Shown: positions 47,200 through 54,502 of the stretch, piece after piece | Layout of the letters: each line of letters opens with the position of its first letter | Numbering within the stretch: the stretch's first letter is position 1 | NCBI RefSeq assembly: GCF_009760915.1 | Contig: NZ_VIDQ01000050.1 | Coordinates: forward strand, 1-54,502 | DNA from: Azohydromonas aeria | GTDB taxonomy: Bacteria; Pseudomonadota; Gammaproteobacteria; Burkholderiales; Burkholderiaceae_C | DNA length: 54,502 nt | Direction of reading: 5' to 3' | Translations under genes and position numbers: made by a program | Notes under the pieces: generated by a model | The model's database searches: none | Told to the model about the DNA's origin: nothing | The model's input: only the letters and a program-made list of their open reading frames with translations

Positions 47200-49989
47200 T
47201 CAATTTTTTATATTTTCTGCGGTCATGCTGACCTTGTGGCCGTATCTATGAGCGTATGTAGACCAACACCACTTCTCGTCAGCTGTCACTGGGGTTATGG
47301 GCGCCTTACAGCGATCGGCGTTACAGGTGTCCACATTGGCATACAGAGCATGGAAGAACCGCGAACAGGCTGGTGCCTGGCCGTTATCTGACATTTCAAA
47401 TGCACGATCTGAATATTCCTTTCCAAGCCAAGAAAATCCAGCCCAAGTTGCTGCCTCACCCAGTGCGGCAATGAATAAAGGATCTTCTCCAAGAATAGTT
47501 CGAGACCTCCACAAGAACAGTGTTGCCTCTCTCGCTCGTCCCTTGTTGGAAAGACAGCGGGCGTATGTTAAAGCCACTCCAGCACTCAGTTCCCCATGTT
47601 TGGCAGCATTCTTCACGTATGGCCCCGCTGCGTCACAGTCATGTCTGTAGAGCAAGTGCTCTGCAAAGCTTGAGCGAAACACTGGTTGCGTTGGGTACAG
47701 TGTTATTGCCTGTTGAAGATGGTATTGTGCTTGCACGGGATCGCTAGCAACTTTCAGGCGGCCAGACCAGTTATGCCCCCAAGCCCGCTGGATCGGATCA
47801 GGGTGCTCCATAATTCTCAAAAGCACTTGTTCGCTAATCTCGGCTGGTTGTTCAGTTAAAAGACCGTGTTTAAGCGCATGCCGATAAGGCAGGCGTGCCC
47901 AAGCCACAGCATATGCTGCCGGAATACTATCATAGGCATTTCCGATGTATATCAGTTGGCTTGTATCCGACGATACCGGCCAGTATTCAATGGTCACTCT
48001 ACCGTGAGTAAACGACAACAAAATTCGAGAGTCATCGGTCAAGCCAATTTTTGTCAGAAGATGCCGCATGGCGGGATAGCGAGAGTGCTCATTTTGATTG
48101 CATTTAGAGTCTAGCATTCCTATCCACACACCATCCGATCGAGTTTTAACGGTGCGCAGGTCGTTTCCTATATAATCAACAATGGATTCAGCAAACTTGA
48201 GGGAGCGAACTGGATCCTCTGTATCCAAATCAACTGCACAAGAAACCCACATTGAGTGCTGCATACGGATATCTTCCGAAGCTGCAAGCACCAATCGCCC
48301 ACCGTAGTAAGTCGGAAAACCAACTAAAATCAAAAGCAGAATGCCAACACCCACCTGAAGCACTGTACGACAGTGATATTCTCTTGGTATCCTAAGCCAC
48401 AAATACCTGGCAATCGAGCAGGCAGCATAAAACGACAAATAAAACGTGACCGACACTCCAATGACAATGCTGACCATCATTTCGTATGAAATTGGCCATT
48501 CTTGGACAACTGGTATAGTGTCCGTATATTTGGACAACAGATCGCGTAGTTTTTTTGCAGTACTCCAAAAATAGGCATTTCCCGTAAGACCATATGGATG
48601 GAGCATGGAGTATATAAAAACATTCATGACGTAATAGGGAAATACAGAAAGAGTTAGACATATTGCCAACCATAGTGGTCTGGCTACACCGCCTGGTAAT
48701 GCGTAAGATGAGTTGGCGGTGCCAACCAGGTATGCTGATGCAAAAACAACCCAGCAGCACAACGCCCAAATCAATCCGCTGACCAGCGCTTCCCAAGCTT
48801 GATAGTAAATTGGAATATCTGGCGTGAATTCAATCACTGCATCAACAATAATCGCCATTGAAACAGAGCCTAAAAACATAAATACAAGAACGTACAATAG
48901 GTTGACAATCTTTCGATAACCGCCAACGTTCGATATTATTTCTCGTCGAGCATAATTTAGACCCAAAAAACTCAATACTACAAGAACAAGCACGAATGTT
49001 GTTATGCCGTAGGCGTCGACCAAACCATTATCCGGCAAAGCGGAGTAATTACTTCGAAATAGATAACCTGCTGCAACAACGAGGGCAATAGTTTGATGCT
49101 CAACTTCATGAGACAGTGAGTGATTTCGGATCGAGAATATGCGTTGCGCCCTTGACGGGTGCATTCTCAAAATATTTGCTGTGTTGTTTTTGGAATTTTC
49201 AAGGGCGACCTGTAATTTTTCTCCCAAGCCAAGCTTGCACACGGTGTGATCGGCTTCAAATTCTCTCATCCTGAGAAAAGCGGCATAAGCCAGTAGCAAT
49301 GCAATCAGATACGGAGCAATCCATCCACTGTGCTCGACCAGCTGCTTGATACTGTTGACATTAAGAGAGTAGATTCCGTAGTGTTGCAAATATTTTACGA
49401 ATTCCCCGAAATAAAGCAATCCATCTAGCAGCACAATGCAGCATGCCAATGGAATGAGCCAATGCAACACCTTTTGTGAAATATTGGCTGTCTTGGCATC
49501 ATTGTTCGCTATGTGCGCCAACTCATGCGCCAAAATCGGACGTATTGCTTCCGGCTTTAGCCGCGCAAGCCACTCCATGGCCTTAGGCACTACGATATAA
49601 GCTTTTCCACCCTTGTATATAACGCGTGCATCCGCCTCCATGTTGTCAATGTAAACTGGAGGCGCCGCCAAATTGAGTTGATTCGAGAGAATTGTCACAA
49701 TAGCAGCACAACCTGGAGCAGGCTGCCATGCCAAGACTCGAGGCGAACGCTTTCTGATGATCCAAATCATGGATGCAATGACCACAAGGACAGCCACCCA
49801 TACAGGTATAATATATGTATATTTATCAAAAACCCATTTTGCCAGCAATTGCGTTTTAAACAACACCAAAACCAACAGACCAATGCTGATGGTCAGATAC
49901 AGCACAAAAATGCTTTTTGACAAAAGCGAGTAATCCCCGCCGGCTCTTAGTTTTTTAATATCATGATGTAATCTTTGACTGTTCGACAT
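47200..49989 (-). CDS. Multi-pass membrane M48-type metallopeptidase with helical-repeat tail
   Basis: A 929-residue protein with AAGGAGG before its ATG. Two transmembrane helices (~25-45, 60-78) precede a peptidase M48 domain. The zinc site is His155-Glu-Leu-Ala-His159 (ILAHELAHIANNDAKTA) with Glu243 and Asp247 in MREFEADHTVCKLG, all present, so it should be active. About nine more membrane helices fill residues ~170-560. A globular region follows, then a TPR/Sel1-like helical tail (~720-920: VQAQYHLQQAITLYPTQPVF, YARCLSNKGRAREATLFLWR). Membrane-embedded HtpX-like peptidases degrade membrane proteins; this fused form is larger than usual. It is the third gene of an AT-rich operon. Confidence 0.8.
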   Translation of the reverse strand: MSNSQRLHHDIKKLRAGGDYSLLSKSIFVLYLTISIGLLVLVLFKTQLLAKWVFDKYTYIIPVWVAVLVVIASMIWIIRKRSPRVLAWQPAPGCAAIVTILSNQLNLAAPPVYIDNMEADARVIYKGGKAYIVVPKAMEWLARLKPEAIRPILAHELAHIANNDAKTANISQKVLHWLIPLACCIVLLDGLLYFGEFVKYLQHYGIYSLNVNSIKQLVEHSGWIAPYLIALLLAYAAFLRMREFEADHTVCKLGLGEKLQVALENSKNNTANILRMHPSRAQRIFSIRNHSLSHEVEHQTIALVVAAGYLFRSNYSALPDNGLVDAYGITTFVLVLVVLSFLGLNYARREIISNVGGYRKIVNLLYVLVFMFLGSVSMAIIVDAVIEFTPDIPIYYQAWEALVSGLIWALCCWVVFASAYLVGTANSSYALPGGVARPLWLAICLTLSVFPYYVMNVFIYSMLHPYGLTGNAYFWSTAKKLRDLLSKYTDTIPVVQEWPISYEMMVSIVIGVSVTFYLSFYAACSIARYLWLRIPREYHCRTVLQVGVGILLLILVGFPTYYGGRLVLAASEDIRMQHSMWVSCAVDLDTEDPVRSLKFAESIVDYIGNDLRTVKTRSDGVWIGMLDSKCNQNEHSRYPAMRHLLTKIGLTDDSRILLSFTHGRVTIEYWPVSSDTSQLIYIGNAYDSIPAAYAVAWARLPYRHALKHGLLTEQPAEISEQVLLRIMEHPDPIQRAWGHNWSGRLKVASDPVQAQYHLQQAITLYPTQPVFRSSFAEHLLYRHDCDAAGPYVKNAAKHGELSAGVALTYARCLSNKGRAREATLFLWRSRTILGEDPLFIAALGEAATWAGFSWLGKEYSDRAFEMSDNGQAPACSRFFHALYANVDTCNADRCKAPITPVTADEKWCWSTYAHRYGHKVSMTAENIKN

Positions 49990-49992
49990 GGT

Positions 49993-50199
49993 TTAGCCTC
50001 CTTGCTTGGTGTATATTTTCAATGCAAGGTCACGCGCTTGCTTCTTCGTTGCAAACCATACACTTATTAATGCAAGCATTGAGCAACTGGACCCAATAGG
50101 CATGAAGCAAGATAAAATAAAGGATTCGAGGTATGTTTTGAGATCAAAATTGGTATTTTCGATACTCCATCCCTGGAAGGCAATTTTATTTTTTATCAA
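49993..50199 (-). CDS. Small membrane protein of the M48 operon
   Basis: A 68-residue protein whose ATG overlaps the stop of the upstream gene (ATGA at 50196-50199) and whose stop is 3 bp from the peptidase start. A hydrophobic segment (SFILSCFMPIGSSCSMLALI, then SVWFA) forms a membrane helix or hairpin, and a basic tail (TKKQARDLALKIYTKQGG) ends it. The coupling on both sides supports a real gene despite its size. Function unknown; it may be a partner or regulator of the peptidase. Confidence 0.65.
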   Translation of the reverse strand: MIKNKIAFQGWSIENTNFDLKTYLESFILSCFMPIGSSCSMLALISVWFATKKQARDLALKIYTKQGG

Positions 50200-50660
50200 A
50201 TTTCTTGCGATATAAAGATACTTTCAAGGGCTTCTGCTATCTTTCTTGCGGCATCCTTATCCGCGCCATGTGCACACGCCACCTCCTCTGCCTTATTTTT
50301 CAAGTGACGAATTTGCTCTTCAGTGAAATGAAGGTTGCATTTGCGTTCACTGGCTGTCTTTTCTTTGCTTGTAATTAGTTTTTTCATGGCCTCCTTCAGT
50401 TTGTCATTGATGACGTCCGCTGCAGACTTGAACAATACTTCGTTAATGAACCATCCAGCCACGCTCATTGCGACGGGGGTTATGAATTGCGCGAGAGCCC
50501 ATCCTTCGCCGACTCCTGAGCCGAGAGGGTTGCTGGTGTGGCGGCTAGGGCTTTTGGAGATTTCAGAGTAGATTTCTTCGAACAAAGGAACTTCTTCCGG
50601 GGAAATCTTGTTGACCAGTATCAACGCCAAATCATGAACTTGGCTTGCATTGGCACTCAT
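50196..50660 (-). CDS. First gene of the M48 operon, unknown function
   Basis: The start at 50660 (AAGGAA upstream; MSANASQVHDLALILVNKIS) is preferred over the longer frame to 50720, giving 154 residues. The N-terminal part is acidic and helical (EEVPLFEEIYSEISKSPS). A glycine-rich turn and a hydrophobic stretch (GWALAQFITPVAMSVAGWFI) follow; the latter may insert in a membrane. The C-terminal half is charged helix (DVINDKLKEAMKKLITSKEK; EEQIRHLKNKAEEVACAHGA). No family is recognised. Low G+C and 4-bp overlap with the next gene show that it moved together with the M48 gene. Confidence 0.65.
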   Translation of the reverse strand: MSANASQVHDLALILVNKISPEEVPLFEEIYSEISKSPSRHTSNPLGSGVGEGWALAQFITPVAMSVAGWFINEVLFKSAADVINDKLKEAMKKLITSKEKTASERKCNLHFTEEQIRHLKNKAEEVACAHGADKDAARKIAEALESIFISQEI

Positions 50661-50935
50661 GTCTGCAAATTCCTTATTGATGGACCAGCAACGCAACTCA
50701 TCACGGCAGAACGTCGACAAGCTCCCGGCTTAACGCGTCTTGCAGGTTATACGGTTGTTCTACTTCGATTTGTGTTTCTGGGCAATATGACTTTGTTCGG
50801 AATCAGTGACGGCACGCTGAGGGGCTGTCCAAGTCAGGTTGTGTTTGGGAGGCATGTCGCTCGCTGCGACGTTCGCCTTCGGGTTTCGAGGCGGAGGTCG
50901 TCATGGCACGCCGACGGCACGAGCTCTTTGACCAA

Positions 50936-51160
50936 TAAAGGGGGCGCTGCTGGAACCTCGGGCTGCCCGATGCCGGCGAAGGTTCTGAAGTCGGTGATGT
51001 CCGCCCGGTAGGCCTTGCGGGGGTGCGCGTTGTCGAGGTTGGCGAACCACTCCAGCTCTGCCGGCACCGCGGCCAGGCCCTGGAACTGGGCGGCCATGAG
51101 CCGCCGCCCGGGCACGGCGGCGGGCAGCCGGGAGTCATCGGGCGCGGGCGTCTCGGTCAT
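50936..51160 (-). pseudogene. N-terminal fragment of a tyrosine recombinase gene
   Basis: From the ATG at 51160 about 75 codons read LMAAQFQGLAAVPAELEWFA, NLDNAHPRKAYRADITDFRT and FAGIGQPEVP, the core-binding start of XerC/D-like integrases. After about 50936 the similarity ends (the rest of the frame to 50834 is unrelated), so the catalytic domain is absent. It differs from the recombinase at 33094. It marks an old junction of integrated DNA next to the AT-rich operon. Confidence 0.65.
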
Positions 51161-51346
51161 GTCCTGTCACTTTCCGCCGTATAAGCGCCACGGCGCTTTC
51201 GGCGTCATGGAGCCACGCGCATGCATGCGCAGGGCATCGTGTTCCACTAGGCCAAGAACGGGGTGTAGCTGACGGCCGGGGTGCCGCCGGCCTTTCTGCG
51301 TCGCGCCGGCTGGCGTGGCGGCGCCTGCAGCGCCGGCATCAGGTCT

Positions 51347-51589
51347 TCAGTGCGAGGTTCCGCGCCTCGGCGCAGGCCAGACATCGTCCCGGGGCGTCTC
51401 GCCCACGACGGCGGCCAGGTCCCACTGGCCGGTTGCGTCCTCGCACACCAGGATGTAGGAACCCTCGTCGGTGGCGACCTTCCACCAGGTGCGATCCCGG
51501 CCATGCCAACGGTCGCACACCTCGTTGACCGCCACGCGTCGTGGTGCCGAAGTGGACGGCGCAAGGCTGCGCCTCGTCACCTGCAGCAT
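51347..51589 (-). CDS. Possible small protein (DUF6504-like) or remnant
   Basis: An 80-codon frame. Its middle (RRVAVNEVCDRWHGRDRTWW, then KVATDEGSYILVCEDATGQW) looks like a compact beta domain similar to short proteins encoded near ImuB/DnaE2 or integrases (DUF6504-type), from memory. No convincing ribosome site is seen. A longer overlapping frame in another phase (51339-51611) looks less protein-like. It could be a genuine small gene or a decayed one. Confidence 0.35.
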   Translation of the reverse strand: MLQVTRRSLAPSTSAPRRVAVNEVCDRWHGRDRTWWKVATDEGSYILVCEDATGQWDLAAVVGETPRDDVWPAPRRGTSH

Positions 51590-52136
51590 CCATCTCCACT
51601 GAAAGGCCCATGCTGCGTGGCTCCCCTAGCTTATGTCCGGCATGCGAGATCGGGCAATGCGTGAACTCCGGTTCGCGACATCATGGGCAACGCCGCAAGG
51701 CAGCGACCCGAGCAACGTGACAGTGCCCCGCCTGCGGCCCATCCGTCGCGGCGCGCAGGGTCGAGTTGGCCTATCAACCGTGTACGCTGAGGGCCGGAGC
51801 CGCGACCACCGCCCCGTGAGCTAGTTGTGCGACTGTCTTCTGCGACACCCAAGTCCTTGTCACGCGAGGCGAGTTGATCCGTCGCAAAAGGATCATCTTT
51901 GCGACAAAAATCATAGGGCACGATCTTAGCTCCAGTAACATTGACTCAATCATTTAACATGTGCTGACTCGCTTCAAGGTTCTAAGAGGGCAATGAAGGT
52001 TCAATTAACGAAAATTATTTTTTCGTTCAATTTGATTGATTCAAAGCTTTACTTCAATGAAGCGATAACGTGGGAAAGAATCGCCCTTCAATCTTGAAGC
52101 GCCTTCACTAATCAACACATCAAAGAGCAAACTGGA
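51590..52136. other. Intergenic region before the Sel1-repeat gene
   Basis: About 550 bp without a supportable gene. The left half is G+C-rich with poor open frames; the right half (from about 51900) is AT-rich and probably holds the promoter of the Sel1-repeat gene. No clear -35/-10 pair with standard spacing could be fixed. Confidence 0.45.
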
Positions 52137-53003
52137 ATGTTCGGTCTTTTCAAGAAAAAAACCCAACTCGAAACGCTGATTTCTAAGGACGGCATCGACC
52201 ACGCAACAACTCGCATTGCTGAAATGATCAGTAGTAAGTTGACATCTCGGGAAATAGCATACCAGTTCATCCTTGAAGAACTTGATGGCGCTCGCAGAGG
52301 AAATGAAGCATCGATGAAGTTTGCCGCGGAGAGTGGCATCCCTGCTCACGAGTATCAAGGAGCAATTAGCAATTCTAGGCCTGAGGTAGACGGTCCTGGA
52401 GGCCCTCAGCAGTTATTAATGGGGCTTTGCCTTGAACTGATGAGCGACCAGGATTTGATGGCTAAATTTAGATGCATGGTTGACGATAAAATCATGCGCA
52501 AATTCGAATTTGGTAAATATGCTTCACAAGAAAAGTATCAACTTCCCGAGGATCTTTCTTTAATCACCACGAGACACATTGAAGAAATTGCAAAGAAAGA
52601 GTTGTCTGCGAAGGTCGGTGAAATTTTGCGACGCGCTGCAAATGCTGGAAGCACGGATGCGGCTGTATTTATGGCACTGATGCTGCACAAAGCCATTGAG
52701 GTGCGAGGGCTAGATAATGTTCCGCAAAAGATGCTCGAAGAATTTGAGCATTTTATGAGGCTTGCTGCCGAGCAAGGTGAAGTTACATCTCAAGCCAATC
52801 TTGCTAAGCATTATCTAAATATGAGTAAGATCGGTGAAGGTAGTATAAACGCCGAAGGCTATGAGTTTTTAAAAAAGGCGGAATTTTGGTACAAAAAGGC
52901 TGCGGCACAAGGTTTTGAGTCCGCAATAGAATCGTTAAAAAACATGAATGAAGTATTTTCTTGGGCACATCAAGAGTTTGGCGACCAAGAACACTCAAAT
53001 TAA
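52137..53003 (+). CDS. Sel1-repeat protein of unknown function
   Basis: A 288-residue soluble protein in AT-rich DNA; CTGGA precedes the ATG only weakly. Residues ~1-120 are helical without a known domain. The C-terminal half has Sel1/TPR-like repeats: VGEILRRAANAGSTDAAVFM, HFMRLAAEQGEVTSQANLAK and EFWYKKAAAQGFESAIESLK. Such repeats mediate protein-protein contacts. There is no signal peptide. It stands alone between integrase debris and IS remnants and, with its deviant base composition, is probably transferred cargo. Confidence 0.75.
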   Translation: MFGLFKKKTQLETLISKDGIDHATTRIAEMISSKLTSREIAYQFILEELDGARRGNEASMKFAAESGIPAHEYQGAISNSRPEVDGPGGPQQLLMGLCLELMSDQDLMAKFRCMVDDKIMRKFEFGKYASQEKYQLPEDLSLITTRHIEEIAKKELSAKVGEILRRAANAGSTDAAVFMALMLHKAIEVRGLDNVPQKMLEEFEHFMRLAAEQGEVTSQANLAKHYLNMSKIGEGSINAEGYEFLKKAEFWYKKAAAQGFESAIESLKNMNEVFSWAHQEFGDQEHSN

Positions 53004-53120
53004 TTGAACGATATATGAAATAATGCCGTGAGTGCTCTCAAGTTACTTAAGTAGTCGGGCCTGCGAAATTCGTTTTGGCGCAGCAGTGCAGTAGTTCGGT
53101 GCCAGGGCGGACGATGCTGC

Positions 53121-53645
53121 TCACGAGCCTGACCAGGTCGGTGCCATAGCGGCAGATGGTTTGGGGTCGGTGGCGCGCCATCCAGCGAATAAGGCGGCCA
53201 GGACTTGCAGGTACAAAAAAACCGCCGCGATGCCCAGTCGGGCAATGGCGCGCAGCAGCCAGCGCAGGTTGTAGCCCGCAGCGCACAGCACGGTATGCAG
53301 CGCGTCACCGTTGGCGCCCTTGAGCCAGCAGCGCTGCAGTCCGTGGTCGTGCTTGGCATGACCGATGGCTGGCTCGACGGCTTGGCGCCGGCGCAGCCAG
53401 CGGCGCTGGAGCTTGGTGAGGCGCTTGATCTTGCCGCGGTGGATGAGCTGCACGGGTGCCACGGCGGCGTCCACGCCGCGGTAGCCCAGGTCCACCACGA
53501 CGACCTTGGGCGCCACGCCGATGTCCTGCAGCAGCGTGGTGGTCTGCTCCAGTTGCGCGGCCAACGTGTGGCTGTCGAAGGGGTTGCCGGGGAAGCTGCG
53601 CGCGCCCACGGCCAGCGTGAGCGTCCAGCCGTCCCATCTTGAACA
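53121..53645 (-). pseudogene. IS5-family transposase, C-terminal fragment
   Basis: The frame encodes LAVGARSFPGNPFDSHTLAA, VVVVDLGYRGVDAAVAPVQL, RRRQAVEPAIGHAKHDHGLQ and ALHTVLCAAGYNLRWLLRAI, the second half of an IS5-type DDE transposase including the last Glu (AVEPAIGH). The N-terminal half is missing: upstream of about 53645 the sequence belongs to a different frame and element. It is therefore a remnant. Confidence 0.8.
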
Positions 53646-53664
53646 GGGCTCGCGCCCGTGATCA

Positions 53665-54165
53665 TCAAGATGCAGTCGCGGCTCCCACGAAGGCGACGCA
53701 CTCCACGAGGTTGAGGGCGGCCAGCAGCAGGAACTTCTCTGCGTCGGTGCGCACGGCCAGCAGGTCGTGGTCGCCGAGGTAGCCGTAGACGAAGGCGAGC
53801 AGGTAGCGCTCGGGATGCTCGTCGCAGAACTGCTGGACCACCTGGGTCGCCAGTTCGCCCGGCAAGCCCTCGTTGAAGCGTGCACGCGCCGTCAGGCGTT
53901 GCATGCACGTCTCCTGCACGTCTTCGGTGATCACCGGCCACCGGCGGCCGCTGAGCTTCATCGCCTGGAACGTGACCAGCAGGATGTGCAGCGGCACCTC
54001 CAGCTGCACCATGCCGACCCCCATGCGAGGCAGCACAAGGATCGAGGCGAGCATGTTGGGCTGCTTGGCGAAGATTTCGTCGGCCAGGCTGACCTTCTGT
54101 GCCTGGCCCATGCGCCTGACGTCGATGTCGGCCTGGACCATCACCGACTGCGTGATCACGCCCAT
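53665..54165 (-). CDS. Passenger protein of an IS66-type element, unknown function
   Basis: From the ATG at 54165 (just after the tnpC stop) a 166-residue frame reads MGVITQSVMVQADIDVRRMG, QAQKVSLADEIFAKQPNMLA and HPERYLLAFVYGYLGDHDLL, ending VECVAFVGAATAS. The even composition suggests a real protein, but the last residues change abruptly near the IS5 fragment, so the 3' end is probably truncated. The position right behind tnpC suggests a passenger gene of that element. No known domain is seen. Confidence 0.5.
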   Translation of the reverse strand: MGVITQSVMVQADIDVRRMGQAQKVSLADEIFAKQPNMLASILVLPRMGVGMVQLEVPLHILLVTFQAMKLSGRRWPVITEDVQETCMQRLTARARFNEGLPGELATQVVQQFCDEHPERYLLAFVYGYLGDHDLLAVRTDAEKFLLLAALNLVECVAFVGAATAS

Positions 54166-54170
54166 CGTTC

Positions 54171-54371
54171 TCAGCCTGAGCGCCAACGGTGCGGCAGCAG
54201 TTCATCGAGCCGGTGGCTCGGGTGCGAGTGGATGCGCGAGAGCACGTCGCGAAGGTAGGCCCACGGGTCCAGCCCATTGAGCCGTGCCGACTGCACCAAG
54301 CTCATCACCACCGCCGCGCGTTGTCCGGCCAGCGCGCTGCCCGCGAACAGCCAGTTTTTCGCGTCATGCTC
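54171..54371 (-). pseudogene. tnpC: IS66-family TnpC transposase, C-terminal end
   Basis: AKNWLFAGSALAGQRAAVVM, SLVQSARLNGLDPWAYLRDV and SHPSHRLDELLPHRW form the typical C-terminal tail of IS66 TnpC. Upstream of about 54371 the similarity is lost where repeats of ATGCGAAGTC begin, so only about 65 codons remain. The transposase is inactive. Confidence 0.82.
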
Positions 54372-54391
54372 AAGGGTGCATGATCGCAATA

Positions 54392-54491
54392 ATGCGAAGT
54401 CCGTTTTTATGCGAAGTCGGGTGACTTGAGGTTGGTGGGTGCCGTGAAGATCGTGGTCTGCGGCGCGTCGGTACGGCCCTGGACTTCGCAT
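54392..54491. repeat. Three copies of a 10-bp repeat at a mobile-element junction
   Basis: ATGCGAAGTC occurs at 54392-54401 and 54409-54418 as direct repeats 17 bp apart, and inverted (GACTTCGCAT) at 54482-54491. The first pair begins about 20 bp from where tnpC similarity ends. Repeats in this arrangement suggest the end of another element inserted into the IS66 copy, continuing beyond the window. Confidence 0.6.
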
Positions 54492-54502
54492 AAAAGTGAG
54501 CG

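Noticed and set aside
51631..51921. 96-codon minus-strand frame
   Set aside because: The translation looks random and G+C-biased; no start context.

Overview
The window is about two thirds G+C over most of its length. The protein families suggest a betaproteobacterium, probably Burkholderiales (Comamonadaceae or a close relative); this is inferred from gene content, not from a marker gene. It reads as a heavy-metal resistance island followed by an accessory region rich in mobile elements. No rRNA, tRNA or CRISPR array was seen.

Metal island (1-33000). A small YnfA-type membrane protein is followed by a CopRS/CusRS-type two-component pair (621-2665), a His-rich zinc-ribbon protein, a CzcE-like periplasmic protein and two related small exported proteins. 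Near-identical ATGAC-N6-GTCAT inverted repeats lie in the two control regions. Next come two complete heavy-metal RND efflux systems in tandem. The first is czcI-czcC-accessory-czcB-czcA-accessory (4916-11986). The second is czcI-czcC-czcB-czcA-PII-like-ZIP (12660-19796). A CadR/PbrR-type MerR regulator lies between them. After them come a P1B-4 (CzcP-type) ATPase, two paralogous lipoproteins, a tolC-like gene destroyed by an IS630-family insertion plus point lesions, and a lead-type module: a broken pbrR remnant, pbrT, a Met-rich lipoprotein and a PbrA-type ATPase with four N-terminal metal-binding domains. Metals would be exported to the periplasm by the ATPases, bound by the small His/Met-rich proteins, and expelled across the outer membrane by the CzcCBA complexes.

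Mobile junction (33000-38400). A tyrosine recombinase gene is split by a 784-bp non-autonomous element with long terminal inverted repeats and a 5-bp target duplication. Removing the element restores the reading frame. A Tn3-family transposase gene, cut short by the end of another Tn3-type element, follows. A second similar Tn3-type end truncates a TIR-domain gene.

Accessory cargo (38400-54502). A tightly coupled five-gene operon (39437-45188) encodes a nucleotidyltransferase-methyltransferase fusion, a cupin-like protein, a short-chain dehydrogenase, a membrane-anchored NACHT-like NTPase and a VOC-fold protein. It is the best candidate here for an undescribed system. Beyond it are a TumE/TumA-like toxin-antitoxin pair, a 172-bp miniature inverted-repeat element, an AT-rich three-gene operon ending in a membrane M48 metallopeptidase with a helical-repeat tail, integrase debris, an AT-rich Sel1-repeat gene, and remnants of IS5- and IS66-family elements at the right edge.
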